This document shows positions 59,336 to 64,000 of a stretch of DNA of 64,000 bases, piece by piece. The DNA lies in assembly GCF_014284175.1 (NCBI RefSeq), contig NZ_JACOGA010000012.1, forward strand, positions 114,368-178,367. Direction: 5' to 3'. Source of the DNA: Affinundibacterium flavidum (lineage in GTDB: Bacteria > Pseudomonadota > Gammaproteobacteria > Burkholderiales > Burkholderiaceae_D). Each line of letters begins with the position of its first letter. Within the stretch, counting starts at the first letter, position 1. The position numbers and the translations under genes were made by a program. The notes beneath the pieces were generated by a model. It saw only the letters and a program-made list of their open reading frames with translations. It did no database searches and was not told where the DNA came from.

Positions 59336-60136
59336 ATGGCAACAGCACCAGAAGCCAAGAAAGCAGCAGCTAAGCCTGCGGCGAAACCGGCGGCAAAGAA
59401 AGCGGCAGCTAAACCTGCAGCGAAAAAAGTAGCGGCAAAACCAGCAGCTAAACCTGCAGCTAAGCCAGCGGCAAAAGCAGCAGCTAAACCTGCAGCAAAG
59501 CCAGCAGCTAAAAAAGCGGCAGCTAAACCAGCAGCTAAGCCAGCAGCGAAAAAAGTAGCAGCTAAACCAGCAGCTAAGCCAGCAGCTAAAAAAGCAGCAG
59601 CTAAACCAGTAGCGAAAAAAGCGGCAGCTAAACCAGCGGCAAAGCCAGCAGCGAAAAAAGCAGCAGCTAAACCAGTAGCGAAAAAAGCGGCAGCTAAACC
59701 AGCGGCAAAGCCAGCAGCGAAAAAAGCAGCAGCTAAACCTGCAGCAAAAAAAGCAGTAGCTAAGCCAGCGGCAAAGCCAGCAGCGAAAAAAGCAGCAGCT
59801 AAACCAGCGGCAAAGCCAGCAGCGAAAAAAGTAGCAGCTAAACCGGCGGCAAAGCCAGCAGCGAAAAAAGCAGCAGCTAAGCCAGCGGCAAAGCCAGCAG
59901 CTAAAAAAGCAGCAGCGAAGCCAGCAGCAACTAAACCAGCAGCGAAGCCAGCAGCAAAAAAAGCGGCGGCTAAGCCAGCCGCAAAAAAGGCCGCAGCTAA
60001 ACCAGCAGCAAAGAAAGCAGCAGCTAAACCAGCAGCTGCAAAGCCAGCCGCAGTAGCGGCAGCACCAGCAGAAGCGAAGACAGTTGTCAGCCCAACGGCA
60101 GCTTGGCCTTTCCCAACTGGTACTCGTCCAGCGTAA
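59336..60136 (+). CDS. AlgP/histone H1-like Ala-Lys-Pro repeat protein
   Basis: 266 aa. Nearly the whole protein is made of AAAKPAAKPAAKK-type repeats (residues about 8-235), giving a very basic, disordered DNA-binding tail like AlgP/HrpA and BpH1-type bacterial H1 proteins. The last 20 residues (VSPTAAWPFPTGTRPA) are unlike the rest and typical of this family's end. Ribosome binding site GAAGGAG is 6 bp upstream. Likely compacts or regulates the nucleoid. The DNA repeat makes length change by slippage likely. Confidence 0.9.
   Translation: MATAPEAKKAAAKPAAKPAAKKAAAKPAAKKVAAKPAAKPAAKPAAKAAAKPAAKPAAKKAAAKPAAKPAAKKVAAKPAAKPAAKKAAAKPVAKKAAAKPAAKPAAKKAAAKPVAKKAAAKPAAKPAAKKAAAKPAAKKAVAKPAAKPAAKKAAAKPAAKPAAKKVAAKPAAKPAAKKAAAKPAAKPAAKKAAAKPAATKPAAKPAAKKAAAKPAAKKAAAKPAAKKAAAKPAAAKPAAVAAAPAEAKTVVSPTAAWPFPTGTRPA
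59340..60080. repeat. Coding tandem repeat (Ala-Lys-Pro units)
   Basis: GCAGCTAAACCAGCAGCTAAG-like units of 12-36 bp repeat through about 740 bp of the H1-like gene, with synonymous changes. It is coding sequence, not a CRISPR array. Confidence 0.85.
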
Positions 60137-60174
60137 TTTTCTTACTTGGACGCCTGGTTTTATTCAGGCACAAT

Positions 60175-60211
60175 ACCCACTGTGTGTTAATCACCCAGTG
60201 GGTTTTTTTTT
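60175..60211 (+). terminator. Intrinsic terminator after the H1-like gene
   Basis: ACCCACTG / CAGTGGGT (8-bp stem, 13-nt loop) followed by a run of nine T. It ends 12 bp before the YggT gene's start, so that gene has read-through or its own start. Confidence 0.88.
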
Positions 60212-60223
60212 GAGGAAGCATCC

Positions 60224-60778
60224 ATGTTTTACGAAATGTTTAGTTTTGTGGTGGACATCATCGCAGGTATCTTTGCCGGTTTTTTATTGTTGCGATTTTG
60301 GATGCAAGCTTTAAGACTACGCCCACCAAGTTCTCTAGGGCAGGCAATATTTCAACTGACAGATTGGTTGGTGAAGCCTATCCGGCGCATAGTGCCAGGC
60401 TTCGGTGGACTGGATTGGGCTAGCCTGATCGGGGCATTCCTGGTGGCACTCACATCAATCTTATTAGAGTCTTTGTTTACAGGACAATTTCATCCCGGTC
60501 TATTAGTCATTGCCTCGCTACTGCGTTTGCTGCAATGGATATTGTATGGCTTGATGGCCTTGATAATCCTTGAGGCGATTCTTAGTTTTGTTAACCCTTA
60601 TGCACCCTTGGCACCTGTTATACGAGCTCTGAATCAACCTCTGCTCGCACCTATACGCCGTATCTTGCCAGCCTTGGGCGGGATTGATTTTTCTCCTTTA
60701 ATCGCATTAATTATTTTGCAGATAATAAGCCGCATGTTAATGTCTGCGCTACCGGCTTTATATTTTTATCTAGCTTAG
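60224..60778 (+). CDS. YggT family membrane protein
   Basis: 184 aa with two YggT repeats: each has membrane helices and an arginine-proline motif (LVKPIRRIVPGFGGLDWASL and APIRRILPALGGIDFSPL). YggT proteins are inner-membrane proteins, linked in some bacteria to osmotic stress or cell-division placement; the biochemical role is unknown. Usually next to proC; here it lies between the H1-like gene and the DUF4139 gene. Ribosome binding site TGAGGAAG. Confidence 0.92.
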   Translation: MFYEMFSFVVDIIAGIFAGFLLLRFWMQALRLRPPSSLGQAIFQLTDWLVKPIRRIVPGFGGLDWASLIGAFLVALTSILLESLFTGQFHPGLLVIASLLRLLQWILYGLMALIILEAILSFVNPYAPLAPVIRALNQPLLAPIRRILPALGGIDFSPLIALIILQIISRMLMSALPALYFYLA

Positions 60779-60842
60779 AAATTACCGCTGCAGTTAGCTG
60801 CATTGTATGAGCACTTCGCTCGATTTTGATGGAAGGAATAAT

Positions 60843-62294
60843 ATGCGCTACCCCTTAAGTTGTATCTCCGTGTTGCTGGCCGGATCTGTCGGTGTCACCG
60901 CGAATGTTTTTGCGCAAGAGCAGGAACAACGTAGCACTCTCAATGATCAGCGCGAAGTCGCTGTGACTATTTATAACGAGAATTTGGCTCTAGTAAAAGA
61001 TGTACGTAAGATCAATCTCAAGCGTGGCAATGTGAGCTTGGCATTTAGAGATGTGAGCGCCAGAATGCGTCCGGAAACAGCGTTGCTGAGAAGCGTGTCT
61101 GCGCCAGGTAGCTTGAATGTGATTGAACAAAACTTTGATTTTGATTTGCTCACGCCGCAAAAATTATTAGAAAAATATGTGGGGCAAACGGTCAACGTTG
61201 TCCGCACCCATCCGACCACTGGTGTTGAAAGCAGTGAAGTCGCGCAAGTGCTGGCTGCAAATGAAGGCGTCGTTTTAAAAATCGGTAATCGTATCGAGAC
61301 TGGATTGCCCGGACGCATCGTCTATAACGATGTACCAGCTAATTTGCGTGATCGCCCGACCTTGGTGATGTCATTGAATAACAACAGCAGCGCAATGCAA
61401 GATGTAGAGTTGAGCTACCTAACCGGTGGTTTGGCATGGAAGGCAGATTACGTCGTAGAGTTAAATTCGACGGAAGATAAATTGGATATGTCTGGCTGGG
61501 TGACGCTGACCAATACCAGTGGCGCTAGCTATAGAAATGCAAAGCTGCAGTTAGTGGCTGGTGACGTGAATCAAGTCAGAGAACGAGTTACGGTCACTGG
61601 TAGCAAAGGATATGCAATGGCCGCTGCGCCTTTGGCAAAAGCTGCGGATATGCAAGAAGAGTCCCTCTTCGAATACCATCTTTATACCTTGAACCGCCCG
61701 ACTACGATTGCTGAGAATCAAACTAAGCAAGTGGCATTGTTGTCTGCTTCTGGCGTACCTGTGCGTAAGGAATTTCTGTTACGTGGCAGCGATTATTATT
61801 ATCAAGGACAGTATGGAGATCTAGGGCAGAAGATGAAAATCGGTGCCTTTATCGAATTTGATAATAAGGAAAGCTCCCAGCTTGGTATGCCTTTGCCGAA
61901 AGGTGTGATCCGTGTCTACAAAAAAGATAGCAATGGCAATGCGCAGTTTGTTGGTGAAGACAATGTCGATCACACACCGAAGAATGAAAAAGTGCGTTTG
62001 AAGTTAGGTGATGCGTTCGACGTGACTGCCGACAAAAAACAAACTGATTTCAAAAAGATCGCCGGTACGTCAAAGTACAACTACATTTTTGAAAGCGCGT
62101 ATGAAATTACTTTAAAAAATGCCAAGAAAGAAGCAGTCACGGTGACGGTGCAAGAGCCTATGCCAGGTGATTGGCAAATGATAAGTAGTAGTCATCCGCA
62201 TGTTAAAGCCAGTAGTAAAGCGGCAGTATGGAAAATTACCGTACCCGCAGAAGGTAGCAGTACTTTGATTTATCGTGCTCAGATACGTTATTGA
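60843..62294 (+). CDS. DUF4139 domain secreted protein
   Basis: 483 aa from the ATG at 60843, which has GGAAGGAATAAT upstream; an earlier ATG at 60807 lacks a signal-like start. Signal peptide (SCISVLLAGSVGVTANVFAQ). The mature part is beta-rich: VAVTIYNENLALVKDVRKIN at the N terminus, LTGGLAWKADYVVELN in the centre and KKEAVTVTVQEPMPGDWQM at the end, matching DUF4139 (the mucoidy-inhibitor A C-terminal fold). Function unknown; periplasmic or outer-membrane side. Confidence 0.88.
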   Translation: MRYPLSCISVLLAGSVGVTANVFAQEQEQRSTLNDQREVAVTIYNENLALVKDVRKINLKRGNVSLAFRDVSARMRPETALLRSVSAPGSLNVIEQNFDFDLLTPQKLLEKYVGQTVNVVRTHPTTGVESSEVAQVLAANEGVVLKIGNRIETGLPGRIVYNDVPANLRDRPTLVMSLNNNSSAMQDVELSYLTGGLAWKADYVVELNSTEDKLDMSGWVTLTNTSGASYRNAKLQLVAGDVNQVRERVTVTGSKGYAMAAAPLAKAADMQEESLFEYHLYTLNRPTTIAENQTKQVALLSASGVPVRKEFLLRGSDYYYQGQYGDLGQKMKIGAFIEFDNKESSQLGMPLPKGVIRVYKKDSNGNAQFVGEDNVDHTPKNEKVRLKLGDAFDVTADKKQTDFKKIAGTSKYNYIFESAYEITLKNAKKEAVTVTVQEPMPGDWQMISSSHPHVKASSKAAVWKITVPAEGSSTLIYRAQIRY

Positions 62295-62345
62295 AAAAAT
62301 AATGAGCAACGTGAAAAACGTTTATTTGGTGAATAGATAAGCATC

Positions 62346-62377
62346 AACCTCTATGATTTTTCATAGAGGTTTTTTGT
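62346..62377 (+). terminator. Intrinsic terminator after the DUF4139 gene
   Basis: ACCTCTATGA-TTTT-TCATAGAGGT (10-bp stem) followed by TTTTTT, 52 bp after the stop. Confidence 0.92.
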
Positions 62378-62513
62378 TGGTTTGCCATTTCACTTCAGCC
62401 TTCATAGAAAATCAAAAATTAATCACACAGCCTGTCGGATTCTGCGCAATTTTTCTCGAAAATAGGCATGCTTTGGAGTAGACTGGAACTTCCTTTTCAC
62501 CAAGAGGTGGCTC

Positions 62514-63452
62514 ATGTCTGCAGATTCTCCAAAGTTCCGTTTGATTACGCGCAGTGACTTCGATGGATTGGTTTGTGCCGTATTGCTCAAACATCTGGAC
62601 TTGATTGATGATATTAAGTTCGTCCATCCCAAAGACATGCAAGATGGGAAGGTTGAAGTCAATAATCGTGACATCACCACCAATCTGCCTTTTGTACCGG
62701 GTGTCCATTTAGCTTTTGATCATCACTTTTCCGAAACCCTGCGTAATCCCGGTGAGCGGACGAATCATGTGATTCATCCCGAGGCGCCGTCAGCCGCACG
62801 TGTGGTCTATGATCATTATGGTGGTCGCGCTGCCTTTCCAGCGGAATGGGACGATATGATGGCAGCTGTCGATAAAGGCGATGCCGCGCAATTTAATCGT
62901 GAAGAAGTCCTCAATCCAGATAAATGGGATCTGTTAAATTTCCTGATGGATGCCCGCACCGGTTTGGGACGCTTCCGCGAATTCCGTATTTCTAATTACA
63001 ACCTGATGATGGATTTGATCGATTACTGTCGTAATCATAGTATCGAAGAAATTATGGAGTTGCCCGATGTCAAAGAGCGGGTAGAAATTTATCAAGAACA
63101 TGCCACAAAATGCAAAGATCAGATTCAGCGCTGTTCTACCGTACATGGAAATCTCATTGTCTTAGATCTGCGCAATGAAGAAATTATTTTTGCTGGCAAT
63201 CGTTTCGTGATCTATGCGATGTACCCCAATGTGAATATTTCTATCCATATTTTGTGGGGACTAAAACAGCAAAATACGGTATTTGCGACCGGTAAGTCGA
63301 TTTTGAACCGCAGTTCTAACACTAATATCGGTGCTTTGATGCTCGAATATGGTGGTGGTGGGCATGAAAATGCAGGCACATGTCAGGTCGATAATGCACA
63401 AGCCGAGCAAGTTTTAACGCAGTTAATTAGCCGGATCAATGCGGACGGTTGA
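62514..63452 (+). CDS. DHH family phosphoesterase (exopolyphosphatase/NrnA-like)
   Basis: 312 aa. DHH-family motifs: RSDFDGLVCAVLL (Asp15, Asp17), HPKDM, AFDHHFSE (the DHH triad) and the C-terminal DHHA1 substrate motif GGGGHENAGTCQV. These manganese enzymes cleave phosphoanhydride or phosphodiester bonds in polyphosphate, pAp, nanoRNA or cyclic-dinucleotide products; which one applies here cannot be decided from motifs. Cytoplasmic, single gene. Confidence 0.88.
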   Translation: MSADSPKFRLITRSDFDGLVCAVLLKHLDLIDDIKFVHPKDMQDGKVEVNNRDITTNLPFVPGVHLAFDHHFSETLRNPGERTNHVIHPEAPSAARVVYDHYGGRAAFPAEWDDMMAAVDKGDAAQFNREEVLNPDKWDLLNFLMDARTGLGRFREFRISNYNLMMDLIDYCRNHSIEEIMELPDVKERVEIYQEHATKCKDQIQRCSTVHGNLIVLDLRNEEIIFAGNRFVIYAMYPNVNISIHILWGLKQQNTVFATGKSILNRSSNTNIGALMLEYGGGGHENAGTCQVDNAQAEQVLTQLISRINADG

Positions 63453-64000
63453 TTAATTCTTTCTGTGTGCAAAAAAACTGCCATCGAGTGCTGATGCGGT
63501 TCAGATAAGCTCAAACCATCTAGGCGTCATCCCTGCGTAGTGCTTGCCCTCGAATGTTTGAGTCGGGGGCAGGGATCCCGCGTCTTTAGGTTTTTATGTC
63601 ACAGGATTCCCGCCTTCGCGCACTGCTGCTAGGAATAAAATTTGGAGTACTCGAGAAACGCTGATGGCGTTTGACTTACACGATGATGTTGTATGAATGG
63701 ACTTGAAATCGAGCGATAAGTGGTGGGTGTAAATATTCCCTCTCTCGCGAGCGGGAGAGGGCTAGGGTGAGGGTAGTTCAGCGACAGCAAAGTGTCTGAT
63801 TGGTACAAGACAATAATTTAGAAATTTGTGCGTTGAAAAACGATATCCGAAACTGAACGCCCCTCATCCCCGACCCTTGTATGCTGTCTTATAGATTGTC
63901 TGTTCTTGTAGTTGGTTGTATGGTTTTGCGGTAGTAGGTGCCTGCGTAAGGAGCGCGTAGTGCGACTGGAGTTGGCACCTACTACCGCGGCAAAAATGGT
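63453..64000. other. Non-coding repeat-rich end of window
   Basis: No gene seen. Contains (i) at about 63550-63572 TGTTTGAGTCGGGGGCAGGG and CTCGAATG, similar to the inside of the MITE-like element at 42050-42077; (ii) at 63749-63772 the palindrome CCCTCTC-TCGCGAGCG-GGAGAGGG, a widespread proteobacterial intergenic sequence; (iii) at 63928-63988 a 15-bp perfect inverted repeat. Confidence 0.7.
63928..63988. repeat. Intergenic inverted repeat near window end
   Basis: GCGGTAGTAGGTGCC (63928-63942) and its exact reverse complement (63974-63988), with 31 bp between. Confidence 0.85.

Noticed and set aside
59340..60080. Dense repeats that could be taken for a CRISPR array
   Set aside because: Repeats are continuous, in frame, with no unique spacers and encode the Ala-Lys-Pro tail of an H1-like protein.

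Overview
The window looks like chromosomal DNA from a betaproteobacterium of the order Burkholderiales, probably Oxalobacteraceae (Undibacterium/Herminiimonas-like). This rests on gene content and order: rppH with a CNP1-like gene divergent from proS; ffh, a YpjD/CcsA-like gene, a PP0621-like gene, pilS, pilR and ampD, then nrdAB; and Ala/Lys/Pro-rich histone H1-like proteins. No database search was possible, so names rest on recognised motifs and lengths. No tRNA, rRNA, CRISPR array, intact insertion sequence or prophage was seen.

Layout. 1-1.7 kb: 5'-truncated metzincin protease with a DUF4214-type tail. 1.8-3.6 kb: mnmA and nudJ. 4.2-7.6 kb: split proton-translocating transhydrogenase operon pntAa-panD-pntAb-pntB, with panD inside it. 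7.7-13.6 kb: accessory stretch of small genes (AT-rich unknown protein, LMW phosphatase, lipoprotein hydrolase, DUF5329, VOC, YceI, FMN reductase, SRPBCC) and a large inverted repeat. 14.1-16.9 kb: TonB-dependent receptor. 17-21.1 kb: CNP1-like, rppH, proS, lytic transglycosylase. 21.3-23.8 kb: membrane-anchored C13 (caspase-like) peptidase and a cupin. 24.1-26.5 kb: haem/haemoglobin-type TonB receptor. 26.6-30.1 kb: unknown secreted protein and a large PEP-utilising dikinase of rifampicin-phosphotransferase-like architecture. 30.4-42 kb: denitrification, with nirS-nirM and norC-norB-norQ-orf-ccoG-like-norD, separated by a frameshifted SGNH hydrolase and an S33-like hydrolase. 42.4-48.5 kb: rlmF, a SWIB-domain H1-like protein, ffh, an S46 dipeptidyl-peptidase. 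48.9-58.8 kb: ypjD-like, PP0621-like, pilS, pilR, ampD, nrdA, nrdB. 59.3-63.5 kb: AlgP/H1-like protein, YggT, DUF4139 protein, DHH phosphoesterase. The last 550 bp are non-coding and repeat-rich.

How it fits together. nirS/nirM reduce nitrite to NO and norCB reduce NO to N2O; norQ/norD are the usual cNOR activation factors. Perfect or near-perfect FNR/Dnr-type palindromes lie upstream of nirS, norC (two) and the haem-type receptor, suggesting one oxygen/NO-responsive regulon that includes haem uptake. No haem d1 synthesis genes (nirF/D/L/G/H/J/E), nosZ or regulator gene lie in the window. Two NrdR-type boxes precede nrdAB.

Most notable items: the nor operon, with an intrinsic terminator between norB and norQ and a 134-bp MITE-like element between the FNR-type boxes and norC; the C13 peptidase architecture; the Rph-like dikinase pair next to nirSM; panD inside the pnt operon; and several families of intergenic inverted repeats. 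I did not find a clearly new multi-gene system; the strongest candidates are given as hypotheses with tests.
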